Positions 38,464 through 48,124 of a stretch of DNA of 64,000 bases are shown here, in pieces. Position 1 is the stretch's first letter, and each line of letters begins with the position of its first letter. This DNA is from Serpentinimonas raichei (lineage in GTDB: Bacteria; Pseudomonadota; Gammaproteobacteria; Burkholderiales; Burkholderiaceae_C): assembly GCF_000828895.1 (NCBI RefSeq), contig NZ_AP014568.1, positions 1,247,858 to 1,311,857 of the forward strand. The letters are read 5' to 3'. The translations under genes and the position numbers were made by a program. The notes under the pieces are model-generated. The model was not told the DNA's origin. It did not search any database and was given only the letters and a program-made list of their open reading frames with translations.

Positions 38464-41101
38464 GGTGGCGTTTCTCCAGCCCGAAATCTTGCGAATAAGT
38501 AAATTGACCGTCGCTACTTTGCCACATGCCGGGCGCGGCCTCGTCTGTGACGAGTTGCCACAGACCCGCCAGCAAGCCGTCAGCTTCTTTGTGGCAATCG
38601 TGCAGGCGCTTTGCCCAGCTCGCCGGGCAAGGCACGATGTTGAGGTTGAGTTGTTCGGCCAGATCGCGTTCGGCGATGGCTTTGATACGCTGACCATCGA
38701 GCAGGCAGCCGGCGGTAGTCAACGGCAACACGCTCAGGCTCATTTCGCCGTCTCGGGTCAGGCTGGTGATGCGCCCGTCTTCGTCGCGGAAGCTGCTGAC
38801 CGTCATGCTGGTCAGTTGTTGGGCGTCCTTTTCGCGGCGCCGTTGTTCCGCGCTGAACTTGTTGAAATCGCAGGCGATTCTCTCTGGTTCATCGTCCCAG
38901 TCGTCGTGCTGATACACCCGTTCGATTCCATCGCGATACGCTTCGGGAAAAACCAGCTTGTCTGAGCGGTTCAGCAGCACATCGGTGCGCCACAGCACGC
39001 GGGCGTTGCCGTAGATCAGTTCGAACACGCCGTAGTCGTCACGCTCGACCGTCAGCACAGTGCAGCGCGGGGTATCGAAACCCGGCGGGCGTTGCTCGCG
39101 TTGGTGGCGGTGCAGTCGACCGAGACGCTGGAACAGCAAATCCACCGGACATATCTGGGTAATCAGCCAGTCGAAATCGAGGTCGAGGCTTTGCTCGACG
39201 ACCTGGGTGGCGACCAGAATCCGGCCAGTCGTGCGCAGGGCGTGACGTCCGTAGTGTTTGAGTGTGGCGGCTTCCTTGTCCTGGCGGTCGGCGAAGCGGT
39301 AACGGGCGTGGAAGATGTCCACTTCGATTTCGGGGCTGTCGCTGACGAGTTCGCGCAGTGCGCGCGCCAGCCGCTGGGCATCATCGACCAGATTGACGAC
39401 GATGGCGACTAGCGCGCCGTGCTTGGCGGCCTCGGCTATGCGCGTGCGCAAGTCGCCGTCAGGGAAGGCGCCAGCCAGCCGCATGCATTCGATGCCGACT
39501 TCGCGGCGCGGCGGGCGGTGTTCGTCTGCCACGGTCAGCGGCGTTACCGCACCGCCCATGGCGTGCCAGAGCGCTGGATAGGGTGCGTCCGGCGTTTCGC
39601 TGGCGGTGTGCGATTCCCAGGCGGCGAGCAACTTGCTGCGCAGCGGGGCAGAGAGTGTGGCCGAGAGCAGGATGGCGCTGCCGCCGCAGGCGTGCTGGTT
39701 TTTCAGCACTTCGCCGAGCAGGCCGTACATGTAGGCGTCGTAGGCGTGGACTTCGTCGACGATGAGCACGGATTTGTTGAGCCCGAATCCGCGCACGAAC
39801 TTGTGCCGCACCGGCAGCACCGAGAGCAAGACCTGATCGACGGTGCAGACGCCGATTTGCCCGAGAAACACCCGCTTGCGGCTGCTGGCGAGCCAAGCGG
39901 CGCATTGCACGCTGGCTTCTTCGTCGCCTTGCCGGGTGCGGCGCTGGCCGCGCTCGACAAGCTGCTGAAAACCGGCGTTGAAATCGCGCTTGCCGTGGGC
40001 GAGGACGACGTTGGCCTGGCCGTAGGCTTTCGCGGCGAAGGCTTCCACACGTTGGAACATGGCGTTGGCCGTAGCCTGCGTGGGCAGCGCGAAGACGATG
40101 CTGTCGGCCTCGCCCGCAGTGAGCAAACGCCAAGCGTGGGCCAGCGCAGCTTCGGTCTTGCCGCTGCCAGTCGGCGCTTCGATCAGGGTCAGGCCGGGCG
40201 CGGTGGGCAAGGTGTCGATCAGCGTCTGCACGCCGCGCGGTGCTTCGCCACAGCCGAGCAGCGCGGGCAGACCGGCGTAGTCCTGCGCGGGGGCGAGCAG
40301 GCCGTAGCGCGTGAGCATCCGGGTTGACTTAATGTGGTCGAGCCGTTCGCACAGGTAGTCCGCCAGTGCCGGGCCGGGTGCGCGATAGTTAAACTCGCCG
40401 GTATTCGACCCCAGCCAGTCGCAACTCGCGCAAAACCCCGCAAGCAGCGCGCGGGCTGGCAAAGAGCAAGTTGGTGGCCGGTCTTGCAGGCTGAGTCCGG
40501 CGGGCTGGAGAAACAGGCTTGCAAACGCTGTGACGAGAGTGCGGCGGGCGTCGCGGTCATGCTTGATCAGGGCAGGATCGGCCTCCAGTGCGGCCAAGCC
40601 TTCGAAATGAGGCTTGGGGAAATCGCCGTGGTGTCCGGTCACGGCAGCCAGCCAGTTATCCCAGCCCGACCAGATGGCACGATCGGCGTCGCGCGCACCC
40701 AGCCAAGTTTCGTACTCTGTAGCCGCCCACGCGATCCCGGCATGGCCGTGGTCGAAGGTGCTGATTTCCTGTGGTGGAATTTCGTGGTCCGTGCCCTTCG
40801 CAATCATGCGCCATGCCGCCGCCAGCGCGTCCGGCGCTTTGAGCTGGAAGCGAATATCGGCCTTGCCCAGATCGTGCAGGGAGACAAAAAATGTCACCCA
40901 AGCACGCAAGTGATTTTCCGACGTTTTCGGAAGCGCTGCGATAAACCTCCCGCGCAACGCGGGGCAGACATCCCACCAGGCGGCGGCGACCGCTGCCACA
41001 TCGAGCATGTGATACGCCAGTGGATGCCATGTCTGCGTGTCCGAATGGTTGGGATCGGCCTTGCCCCAATAATGCGCGATGAATTCGGGTGACGGGTTCA
41101 T
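38450..41101 (-). CDS. cas3: Cas3 helicase-nuclease
   Basis: An 883-residue HD nuclease-SF2 helicase that degrades targets marked by Cascade. HD domain: HPLAYHML (H26), SLHDLGKAD (H76, D77), HGHAGIAWAA and TGHHGDF. Helicase: EAPTGSGKTEAALAHAW (motif I), LIVDEVHAYDAYM (motif II), LLSATLS (III), VATQVVEQSLDLDFDWL (V) and QRLGRLHRHQRE (VI). The ATG at 41099-41101 (MNPSPEFIAHYWGK) has AGGA upstream and lies 10 bp after the WYL gene. It is the first cas gene of the operon. Confidence 0.97.
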   Translation of the reverse strand: MNPSPEFIAHYWGKADPNHSDTQTWHPLAYHMLDVAAVAAAWWDVCPALRGRFIAALPKTSENHLRAWVTFFVSLHDLGKADIRFQLKAPDALAAAWRMIAKGTDHEIPPQEISTFDHGHAGIAWAATEYETWLGARDADRAIWSGWDNWLAAVTGHHGDFPKPHFEGLAALEADPALIKHDRDARRTLVTAFASLFLQPAGLSLQDRPPTCSLPARALLAGFCASCDWLGSNTGEFNYRAPGPALADYLCERLDHIKSTRMLTRYGLLAPAQDYAGLPALLGCGEAPRGVQTLIDTLPTAPGLTLIEAPTGSGKTEAALAHAWRLLTAGEADSIVFALPTQATANAMFQRVEAFAAKAYGQANVVLAHGKRDFNAGFQQLVERGQRRTRQGDEEASVQCAAWLASSRKRVFLGQIGVCTVDQVLLSVLPVRHKFVRGFGLNKSVLIVDEVHAYDAYMYGLLGEVLKNQHACGGSAILLSATLSAPLRSKLLAAWESHTASETPDAPYPALWHAMGGAVTPLTVADEHRPPRREVGIECMRLAGAFPDGDLRTRIAEAAKHGALVAIVVNLVDDAQRLARALRELVSDSPEIEVDIFHARYRFADRQDKEAATLKHYGRHALRTTGRILVATQVVEQSLDLDFDWLITQICPVDLLFQRLGRLHRHQREQRPPGFDTPRCTVLTVERDDYGVFELIYGNARVLWRTDVLLNRSDKLVFPEAYRDGIERVYQHDDWDDEPERIACDFNKFSAEQRRREKDAQQLTSMTVSSFRDEDGRITSLTRDGEMSLSVLPLTTAGCLLDGQRIKAIAERDLAEQLNLNIVPCPASWAKRLHDCHKEADGLLAGLWQLVTDEAAPGMWQSSDGQFTYSQDFGLEKRHHEPA

Positions 41102-41111
41102 GTCGGAAATC

Positions 41112-42191
41112 CTACTCGCCCCCAGGCTCAAAACCTGAGCCTTTGGATTTTCCGCGCCAATACTGGCTTGCCGCCGCATCAAGCGCATTTTTAACGACTT
41201 CGCGAAATTCGTCTGGCGCGACCACTTCCACCTCCGCGCCGTATTTCAAAACATCCATCAGCAACTCGCGGTCGTCGGAATACGGCACGCGCAGTTCGTA
41301 CCGGCCATCCGCCAACCAGCGGCTCTGTTGCTCGGGGTGCCAGATTTCTTCGGCCACCCAGCGGGCGCGTTTGGCTGTGAAGACGAGGACGGCCACAGCG
41401 CGGGGTTTCCCGGAAAAGATGCCGTAGCTGCTGCCGAGTTCGCGGTTGAGCGTGGATTCGGCGACGGTCTTGGCAGGTTTGGTGAGTGGCTCGACTTCGC
41501 GGATGCATTCGACGGCGAAGCTGCGCAGGCTTTTTTTGTCGTGGCACCAGGCGTCGAGATACCAGTTGTTGCGGTAGTGGGCGAGCCGCTGCGGAGAGAT
41601 TTCGCGCGCCGTGGATTCGTCTCGTTCGCGGTTGTAATAGTCGATGCGGAGCCGATGGCGCTGCAGGACGGCGCCTGCGACGATCTGAAAGTGACGTGGG
41701 TTTTTATGCCGCGCAGCCATGGCCAGCAGGCGGATGCGGCCGGCTTCGCCCAAGCTGAGGTGACGGCTGGCAAGCAGCTGGTCGATGCGGGTTTGCAGGG
41801 GGCGCAGGTGGTCTTCGAGCAGGCCGGGCTCCAGATTGCTGAGCAGGTGTTTCAGGGTGACCAGGGCGAGCAGTTCGTCGGCGGTGAACCACAGGCCGGG
41901 AAGGGCGAAGCGGCCGTCGGCTGTGTCGTAACGGTAGCCGCCGCGATCCTTGTCGTGGATGAGCGGGGCGTTGAGTTTGTTGCGCAGGTCGGCGATCAGT
42001 CTGGAAAGGGTGGCACGCGCGAAATCATGCGCACCGATCAGGTCGGCGCGCGCGATGCCGGTGCGTCGCCCGTCGAGCAGGCGGTGAAGTCGGTAGAGTT
42101 CGTCGAGTTTGCTCAATTTCGGTGCGGTTTGATTCGTTCTTTTCACCGCGCGATGTGTTGTTATCGTTATGCGGGCAGTGTATCCGTGCAT
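41112..42191 (-). CDS. WYL-domain transcriptional regulator of the cas operon
   Basis: A helix-turn-helix plus WYL protein. LSKLDELYRLHRLLDGRRTG, RADLIGAHDFARATLSRLIA (HTH) and GGYRYDTADGRFALPGLWFT lead into the WYL domain (AVLQRHRLRIDYYNRERDES, REISPQRLAHYRNNWYLDAW) and a C-terminal WCX region. WYL regulators often control CRISPR-cas and other defence loci, with the WYL fold sensing a nucleic acid or nucleotide ligand. It lies 10 bp before cas3, so it is probably cotranscribed and autoregulated. The start is uncertain: ATG at 42191 is given, but GTG at 42146 or TTG at 42215 are possible; none has a good ribosome site. Confidence 0.85.
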   Translation of the reverse strand: MHGYTARITITTHRAVKRTNQTAPKLSKLDELYRLHRLLDGRRTGIARADLIGAHDFARATLSRLIADLRNKLNAPLIHDKDRGGYRYDTADGRFALPGLWFTADELLALVTLKHLLSNLEPGLLEDHLRPLQTRIDQLLASRHLSLGEAGRIRLLAMAARHKNPRHFQIVAGAVLQRHRLRIDYYNRERDESTAREISPQRLAHYRNNWYLDAWCHDKKSLRSFAVECIREVEPLTKPAKTVAESTLNRELGSSYGIFSGKPRAVAVLVFTAKRARWVAEEIWHPEQQSRWLADGRYELRVPYSDDRELLMDVLKYGAEVEVVAPDEFREVVKNALDAAASQYWRGKSKGSGFEPGGE

Positions 42192-42308
42192 TCGCAAACG
42201 GGTGGGCGGCCGCAAATGCCCGGCTGGCTAACAGCCTGGGGATTTCATGATGCGGAGTTCAGGCGGTGTTGACTGTGGGGTGGGGGATTTGCAGATGTTC
42301 CCTAAGCG

Positions 42309-43112
42309 CTAAATCAGCCCGACCATCAAACCCAAGCCGATCAGCAGCATCAGGGCGGCCACACCCACGCGCACGCTGTCCAGCGTGACTTTGGGCAGCA
42401 GCCGCTGGCCCAGGAAGGAGCCCAAGAAGGCGCACAGCACCGCCACCGGGGCCAACCAGTCGTCGCTGGCGGCCCAGTGCGTGCTGAGCGGCCCCAGGCC
42501 ATAGACCAGCAGGCGCGACAGATCCACCAGCACCGCCGCAACGATTCCGGTGGCCAGGAAAGCCTCTTTGGACAAGCCCGCCTTGAGCAAAAAAGCCGTG
42601 CGCAAAGCCCCTTGATTGCCCGAGAGTCCACCCAAAAAGCCCGACAGCACGCCGCCCAGCGGCATCCAGCGCGGGGCAAAAGACATATGCTGGAAGCGTG
42701 GCCAAAACTCCAGCAGGGCAAAGGCTACGATCAAGGCCCCGATCACGAACTGGATCGGGGTGATCTCCATCTGCATCCCGACCAGGGTGTAGCGTGCCAA
42801 CACCGGCAACGCATCGAGCCAAACCATCAGGCTGGCCCCGAGCAAGGCCGCGCCTGCAGCGGGCAGGCCAAAGCGCCACACCAGCGGCCAGTTGGCGTGG
42901 CGCTGCATGAGGCCAAACTTGAACAGGTTGTTGGCCAAATGCACCATCGCGGTGGCCGCTATCGCCAGCGGCACCGGAAAGAACAGGGCGAACACCGGCA
43001 GCAACAGCGTGCCCAGCCCGAAGCCAGAAAAAAAGCTCATCCCCGCCGCCAGCAGCGCCGCCAAGCCAATGAGCGCCAACGGAACCCACGAGCCGAACTC
43101 CATGCCCGGCAC
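42309..43112 (-). CDS. TSUP family permease (TauE/SafE-like)
   Basis: A roughly 267-residue inner-membrane protein with about eight hydrophobic helices and the duplicated TSUP motif: GLAALLAAGMSFFSGFGLGT near the start and LGGVLSGFLGGLSGNQGALR in the second half. Family members export sulfite, sulfoacetate or other small anions. Start is GTG at 43112 (or ATG at 43103). It is 5 bases after the acyl-CoA dehydratase-like operon and probably its last gene; the transported anion is unknown. Confidence 0.88.
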   Translation of the reverse strand: MPGMEFGSWVPLALIGLAALLAAGMSFFSGFGLGTLLLPVFALFFPVPLAIAATAMVHLANNLFKFGLMQRHANWPLVWRFGLPAAGAALLGASLMVWLDALPVLARYTLVGMQMEITPIQFVIGALIVAFALLEFWPRFQHMSFAPRWMPLGGVLSGFLGGLSGNQGALRTAFLLKAGLSKEAFLATGIVAAVLVDLSRLLVYGLGPLSTHWAASDDWLAPVAVLCAFLGSFLGQRLLPKVTLDSVRVGVAALMLLIGLGLMVGLI

Positions 43113-43117
43113 CGCGC

Positions 43118-44353
43118 TCAGGCCTTAAGCAAAGGGCAGTCGGGCTGGCTGGCGGCGAGTTTTTTGCCGATGATGTCGGCCCCTTGCTTGGCCAGGTAGT
43201 GCGCCACGGTTTCAACCCGGATCTTGACCGAGCCGGCCGGTTTGGTCGAATCCAAATCTTGGAAGGAAAAGAATAGGGTGCCAGAGCGCTCCACGATCGA
43301 TTGCACCGGCGAATAGGTGGGCTGATCCATGCCGCACTCGTAGCTGGCCAGCCGCACCACGGCCGCAATCCAGGGCATGCGCGCCGCCACCTTGGCGCCC
43401 CACATGATCTCGTTGGTGTTGCCGCTGTAGGAGGATTTCCAGACATCGCGGATGTCGAGCGGCGAACGGATGTGGCCCTCGGCGATGTCGGGGTCGAACA
43501 TCCAGTGCAGCAAATCGGGGTCGGTGGGCAGGTACTGCGCCCACAGAACCGGGTAGCCGTGCGCCTGCAAATCGACCTCGATCTCGTGCCCGATGCCCGG
43601 GTCCATGTGGTAGGGCCGCGCCAGCACCAAGATGCACGGGCGCTGCTCGCGCGCGCACCACTCCAAAATCTCACGTGCCTTGGCGCGCAGGCGCTGGTTG
43701 TAGGCATTCAGCGTGCGGTAGCCGACCTCCACCGCGTGCGTGGTTTCGGCCAGCGTCAGACCGGGAAAAGCATCCTGCATGCCCTCGTACAACTGCTTGG
43801 GCACCACCGGCGGGTCGGCCAGCGACACAAACGGCGTGACGTGCAACACCCGGGCTTCGGCAAAGGCGTCGCGCTCTTTGATGAAACCGGCCTTGATGTT
43901 CTCCGAGGCCGCCATCACGCGCGGACAGGTGAGCGAGGCATCCACATGCCCGTCGAGGTACGAGGGCACGGAGTGGATCATGGGCGAGAACAGGATGTCG
44001 ATCTTGCGCTTGCTGCGCGCCAACAACTCACCGTAATGCCCCGAGATGCACTTGACCGGGTAGCAGCAGTCCACCGTGCCGCGCCCCTTGGCGTAGGTGC
44101 GCGACTGCTCATCCGATGTATCGGAGGAGAATTCGATGCGCCGCGGATCTATCCCCAGCGCCTCCAAGAAGCCAAACCAGAATTGGTGCGTGCTCCAGAT
44201 GTTGAGCACGCGCGGAATGCCGATGCGCAGCTTGGCGCGCGCCTGGCGTTGTTCGGCCCGCTCGGCTTCAGTCGGCGCCGGCTGGAACCAGCTCTTCTTT
44301 GGCGCGCTTGAAGGCGCCTTCACGAACCAGTTCAGCAATGTTCGGGTAGGCAC
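43118..44353 (-). CDS. 2-hydroxyacyl-CoA dehydratase superfamily protein (DUF2229/COG3580-like)
   Basis: A 411-residue protein with LRIGIPRVLNIWSTHQFWFG, DEQSRTYAKGRGTVDCCYPV, KCISGHYGELL, ILFSPMIHSVPSY, CPRVMAASENIKAGF, ILVLARPYHMDPGIGHEIEV and LASYECGMDQPTYSPVQ. Cysteines in DCCYPVKC and YECGMDQ are probable Fe-S ligands. This domain follows the BadF repeats in the long (about 1400-residue) clostridial activase-like proteins; here it is a separate gene. Start is GTG at 44353, supported by GGAGGA 8 bases before, which makes an 86-base overlap with the BadF gene. Confidence 0.78.
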   Translation of the reverse strand: MPTRTLLNWFVKAPSSAPKKSWFQPAPTEAERAEQRQARAKLRIGIPRVLNIWSTHQFWFGFLEALGIDPRRIEFSSDTSDEQSRTYAKGRGTVDCCYPVKCISGHYGELLARSKRKIDILFSPMIHSVPSYLDGHVDASLTCPRVMAASENIKAGFIKERDAFAEARVLHVTPFVSLADPPVVPKQLYEGMQDAFPGLTLAETTHAVEVGYRTLNAYNQRLRAKAREILEWCAREQRPCILVLARPYHMDPGIGHEIEVDLQAHGYPVLWAQYLPTDPDLLHWMFDPDIAEGHIRSPLDIRDVWKSSYSGNTNEIMWGAKVAARMPWIAAVVRLASYECGMDQPTYSPVQSIVERSGTLFFSFQDLDSTKPAGSVKIRVETVAHYLAKQGADIIGKKLAASQPDCPLLKA

Positions 44354-46466
44354 GTCGCGCTTCCTCCAGTTGATCTTTGACTACTTTCATTTCTTGCACG
44401 TCTTCGAGCAAGCCCTTGGGGCAGGTGTTGCCGCTGATGACGCGCTCCCAGCCCGCCTCCACCGGCACCTTGCTCCAAGGCCGGCCGGCCGCGCCGGGTA
44501 TCTGCACGTCGATGAAAGTGCGACGGCAGTTCACGGGGCACCAGTGGCAGACCGTGTCTTCGTTGGTGGTGGCCTTGTATTCCAGCGCCTCGATCAGATC
44601 ATAGCCGCGAAACTGGGTGGGTTTGCCGCTCTTGAACCAGTCGAGCGCGCACAGCGCGGCCCCGATGGCGCCCGCCTCGCCCGAGTACGGGTGCACCACC
44701 ACCTCGGCGCTGGGCACCTTGGAATGGATGAAATCGACCTGCGCCTTGACCACCGCCAGGTTGCGGTGCGTGCCGCCTTGCAGCACGAACTTGCGCCCCA
44801 CTGCGGCCAGATTCTGTATCTGCCCGGCATAGACCCAGACGTTGAGCGGCAGCACCGAGGCCAGCGCGGCCATGATTTCTTCGCGCGCCCAGCCCTTGCG
44901 CTGCTGGTTCACGATGTCGGACTGCAAAAACACCCCGCAGCCCATGGCCAGCGCCGGGATCGAGCGCGCCTCGAAGGCGTTTTGGGCGTATTCATCGAGC
45001 GGGATGCGGTAGCGCTCGGCCACCCCCTGCAAAAAAGCCCCGTTGCCCGATGAGCACTGCGAATTGAGCCGGAAATCGGCCACCGTGCCTTGGCGCAGCA
45101 GCATGATCTTGACGTCGGTGCCGCCCACGTCGCAAATCACGTCGGCATCCGGGATGTAGTGCAGCGCGGCGGTGGCGTGCGCCACGGTCTCGACCACCGC
45201 CATGTCGGAGCCGACGATGTCTTTGAGCAGGTCTTTGCCGTAGCCGGTCAGGCCCACCGCCCCGATGCGCTCGAACCCGGCTTGGCGCACGGCGCGCATC
45301 AGGCCCTTGGCGTCTTCGATCGGGTTGCCGTTGGAGGGCACGTACTGGCTGGCCAGCACCTCGCCACTTTGCGACAGCACCACCGCCTTGGCCGTGGTGC
45401 TGCCGAAATCGCAGCCCAAAATCACGGTTTGTTGGGTATGACCCGCTGCGGCCGCCGCCTCGGCGGTGGGCATCACGCGCTGGGTCTGGCCGTAGGACTG
45501 CAAAAATTGCTCCAGCTCTTGGGCACTGGCGGCCAAGCCCTTGGCCCCTTCGCGCGCCTTTTGCTCGTGCTGCCCTTCGCTGATCCACCACTGCAAGCGC
45601 TCGGTGCCGCTGTAAACGCCGACCGTGGCCGGCTCGCTGCGCCCGATTTCGATGCAGCCGATGCAGGCGTAGTAGAGCGCCTCGGTGGGCACCAGAATCA
45701 GGGATTCGGGGCTGGAGCCCTCGGGCAGCGCGACGTGGCGCTCGCTCCAGAGTTTGGCCAGATGGTAGCGCCAGGCCTCTTGCAAGCCTTTGAAGAACAG
45801 ATTGGGGCCGCCCAGCAGCAGCACCTGCGGCGTAGGGATATTGCCCTTGGTCAGGGTGGCCAGGTTTTGATAGACCACCGCCTCGAACAGGCTGGCGATG
45901 ATTTCTGGCACCGGCACGCCGCTCTTGACCAGCGTGTTGGCGTCGGTTTCGGCAAAAATGCCGCACTTTGAGCTGATTTTGTGCAAATCGAGCCCGGTGT
46001 AGCCCATTTGCGCCAGCTCAGCGGGTGCCACCTGCAGTTTGCGGGCGGTTTTTTCGATGAAGGTGCCGGTGCCGCCGCTGCAAGCGGACTGCATAAAGAC
46101 TTGCTTCGATTTGCCGTCGCCGCTGGGGGTGAAAAACAGGGTCTTCATGTCTTCGCCGCCGATTTCGGAGACGAAGTTGACTTCTGGGTGCAGCTTTTCC
46201 ACCGCCGCCGCTACCGCCACCACTTCCTGCGCGCACTTGGCCCCCAGCAGGGGCGCGATCAGCCCGGCGCCCGAGCCGGTGAGGAAGATGCGATCGACCC
46301 CGGGCGCAAAGCCGCATTCGGCCTCGAGGCGCTGCAAAAACTCCAGCACCTTTTCGGCCTGTTTGGTGTCGTGGCGCTGGTAGTCTTGCCACAGCACGGT
46401 ACCGCTGTCGTCTTCGAGCAGCCCCTTGACGGTGGTGGAGCCTACATCGAGGCCGAGCCGTTTCAT
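44268..46466 (-). CDS. BadF/HgdC-type ATPase with two ASKHA domains (acyl-CoA dehydratase activase)
   Basis: A 732-residue protein with two tandem BadF/BadG/BcrA/BcrD ATPase domains: the first opens LGLDVGSTTVKGLLEDDSGT, the second near residue 340 with VILGCDFGSTTAKAVVLSQS. Cluster-binding cysteines are expected in MQSACSGGTGTF and SSKCGIFAETDA (first) and LNSQCSSGNGAF and MGCGVFLQ (second). A C-terminal CHWCPVNCRRTF and SGNTCPKG region is extra. Such activases use ATP to push single low-potential electrons into partner Fe-S dehydratases or reductases. It overlaps the gene before by 4 bases (ATGA). Two domains in one chain may replace the usual homodimer. Confidence 0.85.
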   Translation of the reverse strand: MKRLGLDVGSTTVKGLLEDDSGTVLWQDYQRHDTKQAEKVLEFLQRLEAECGFAPGVDRIFLTGSGAGLIAPLLGAKCAQEVVAVAAAVEKLHPEVNFVSEIGGEDMKTLFFTPSGDGKSKQVFMQSACSGGTGTFIEKTARKLQVAPAELAQMGYTGLDLHKISSKCGIFAETDANTLVKSGVPVPEIIASLFEAVVYQNLATLTKGNIPTPQVLLLGGPNLFFKGLQEAWRYHLAKLWSERHVALPEGSSPESLILVPTEALYYACIGCIEIGRSEPATVGVYSGTERLQWWISEGQHEQKAREGAKGLAASAQELEQFLQSYGQTQRVMPTAEAAAAAGHTQQTVILGCDFGSTTAKAVVLSQSGEVLASQYVPSNGNPIEDAKGLMRAVRQAGFERIGAVGLTGYGKDLLKDIVGSDMAVVETVAHATAALHYIPDADVICDVGGTDVKIMLLRQGTVADFRLNSQCSSGNGAFLQGVAERYRIPLDEYAQNAFEARSIPALAMGCGVFLQSDIVNQQRKGWAREEIMAALASVLPLNVWVYAGQIQNLAAVGRKFVLQGGTHRNLAVVKAQVDFIHSKVPSAEVVVHPYSGEAGAIGAALCALDWFKSGKPTQFRGYDLIEALEYKATTNEDTVCHWCPVNCRRTFIDVQIPGAAGRPWSKVPVEAGWERVISGNTCPKGLLEDVQEMKVVKDQLEEARRAYPNIAELVREGAFKRAKEELVPAGAD

Positions 46467-48124
46467 GCGCGCACCCCGGACAAGCCTTTGAGGTGCGCGA
46501 TGTGCAGCGCCAAGTTGGCCGCCGTGCCGGCCACGCCATAATGCGGCACCTTGTAGGTGGCGCGCGACAACTCGGGCCGCGCCGCCACTTCGGCCGCCAA
46601 TTGCGCCTCGGTCAGGCCGATGCGCTGCAGCACCGACTCGAACTCGCGCACGGCGCGCTTTTTGGCCTCGGTCAGGATCATCTGGCAGCGCGAGAGCGCG
46701 TGCACCTCGGCGTCGCCCTTGATTTCGATCGGCGCGTAGAGCAAATCAGGGTATTTGCCCTGCACCGCCGCCATGGCCCCGATGCTCATGGTGTTGGGCA
46801 TGCAGGCGTAGGGCGAGAGCTCGCAGGTCATGTGCGCCTTTTTGTGCAGGTGCGACCACAGGGCCTTGCCGATCAGCATATCACCCTCGCCCCCGCTGAG
46901 CTGCTTGTGGTAGTAAGGGGCGGCCAAATCGCGCAACACCTTTTGCTCGGGCAAGGCGTGCGGCACATCGCCCAGCGCGTGCCGCATGCGGTTGTAGGTC
47001 CAGCGCAGCAGGCGCTCGATGGCGGCGTAGGTGGCGTCTTGGCGCCGCGCCCCGGCTTCGATGCCGATGCGCTCTTGGGTTTTCTGGCGCCCGTGGCGCA
47101 GCAGGTATTCGAGCCAGACCACCACCGGGGCCGGATAGACCTCGGCCCCTTCGCTTTCCAGCCAGCTGTGGATGTTGTAGTTGGGGTCGCCCTCGACCGT
47201 TTGCAGGTAGAACTCGCCGGTGATTTTGACCAGCGGCTTGACGCGCAGCCGATCGACCTCGATCGCATCGAAGCGCCGCCGCACCTCGCGCAGCGCGTTG
47301 ATGAAGTAGGGCGTGGCGAAGTGCCACACCAAGGGGCCCCATTTTTTGCCTTGGGCGGGCCGCTGACGCATGGCTTCGTAAAGATATTCGACCGCTTCGC
47401 GCGCGACGCGGGTGGTTTCACCGGGGTTTTTCTCGTAGGGGCGCACCTGGTACTCCAAGTCTTGCACCACGTCGGCCAGCAGCACGCCCCACACCGCCCC
47501 AAGGGTGAAGGCCGGGCTGAGATCGAGCCCGCCACCGTGCGCCGGGCCTTGGTCGACCTTGGTTTGTTCCAGCAAGAAAAAGCGGAACGAGTCCAGCCCG
47601 ACGTTGCGCAACGCCAGCTCGTAGCTCTGGTGGTACTGGCCAAAACGGCAGGCGCCACAGGCGCCGGCGGTGATGTATATGTATTCTTGGTTGACGCGCT
47701 CAACCCCGATGCGCTCTCGTTCGCGGCTCAAAAAGTTGGTCAGATTGCCGGTGACAAAGCTGGTCGGGCAGCACTGGCCGATGTCGGCCACCTCGCGCCC
47801 GGTGAGCAAGTCGGCCCGGGTTGCGTTGGGCAGCACCTGCACCCGGTAACCGAGGTTTTCCATGCCGCCCTGGATCAGGCGCTCGGCGCGCCAGTGCAGG
47901 CCACCAAACAAAATTGTGACCTTGTCGCGCTCCTCGCGCTTGAAAGGCCGGGGCTGGTAGGAGCGGTAGTGGCCGCTGGGCTTGGGGCTGCTGCCTGAGG
48001 GCGCATGCTTGGGCAGCGGCGGCAGCCCGACCGGGGCGCGTGCAGCAGGTGCCGTGAGGTTGTCGGTGACGACCCGAATTTTCTGCAGCGCGGCCAGGCC
48101 ACGCGATGCTTCGCTAATGCTCAT
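46463..48124 (-). CDS. Acyl-CoA dehydratase-associated protein (COG3581-like partner)
   Basis: A 553-residue protein from the ATG at 48122-48124, preceded by CAGGAGTGAAT (strong ribosome site). Motifs are VTILFGGLHWRAERLIQGGM, DIGQCCPTSFVTGNLTNFL, YITAGACGACRFGQYHQSYE, MTCELSPYACMPNTMSIGAM and GVAGTAANLAL near the end. The cysteines in QCCP, ACGACRFG and YACMPN are likely Fe-S ligands. In clostridia this domain is the last part of the same long polypeptide as the BadF and DUF2229 parts; here it is the first gene of the operon. The substrate is unknown. Confidence 0.78.
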   Translation of the reverse strand: MSISEASRGLAALQKIRVVTDNLTAPAARAPVGLPPLPKHAPSGSSPKPSGHYRSYQPRPFKREERDKVTILFGGLHWRAERLIQGGMENLGYRVQVLPNATRADLLTGREVADIGQCCPTSFVTGNLTNFLSRERERIGVERVNQEYIYITAGACGACRFGQYHQSYELALRNVGLDSFRFFLLEQTKVDQGPAHGGGLDLSPAFTLGAVWGVLLADVVQDLEYQVRPYEKNPGETTRVAREAVEYLYEAMRQRPAQGKKWGPLVWHFATPYFINALREVRRRFDAIEVDRLRVKPLVKITGEFYLQTVEGDPNYNIHSWLESEGAEVYPAPVVVWLEYLLRHGRQKTQERIGIEAGARRQDATYAAIERLLRWTYNRMRHALGDVPHALPEQKVLRDLAAPYYHKQLSGGEGDMLIGKALWSHLHKKAHMTCELSPYACMPNTMSIGAMAAVQGKYPDLLYAPIEIKGDAEVHALSRCQMILTEAKKRAVREFESVLQRIGLTEAQLAAEVAARPELSRATYKVPHYGVAGTAANLALHIAHLKGLSGVRA

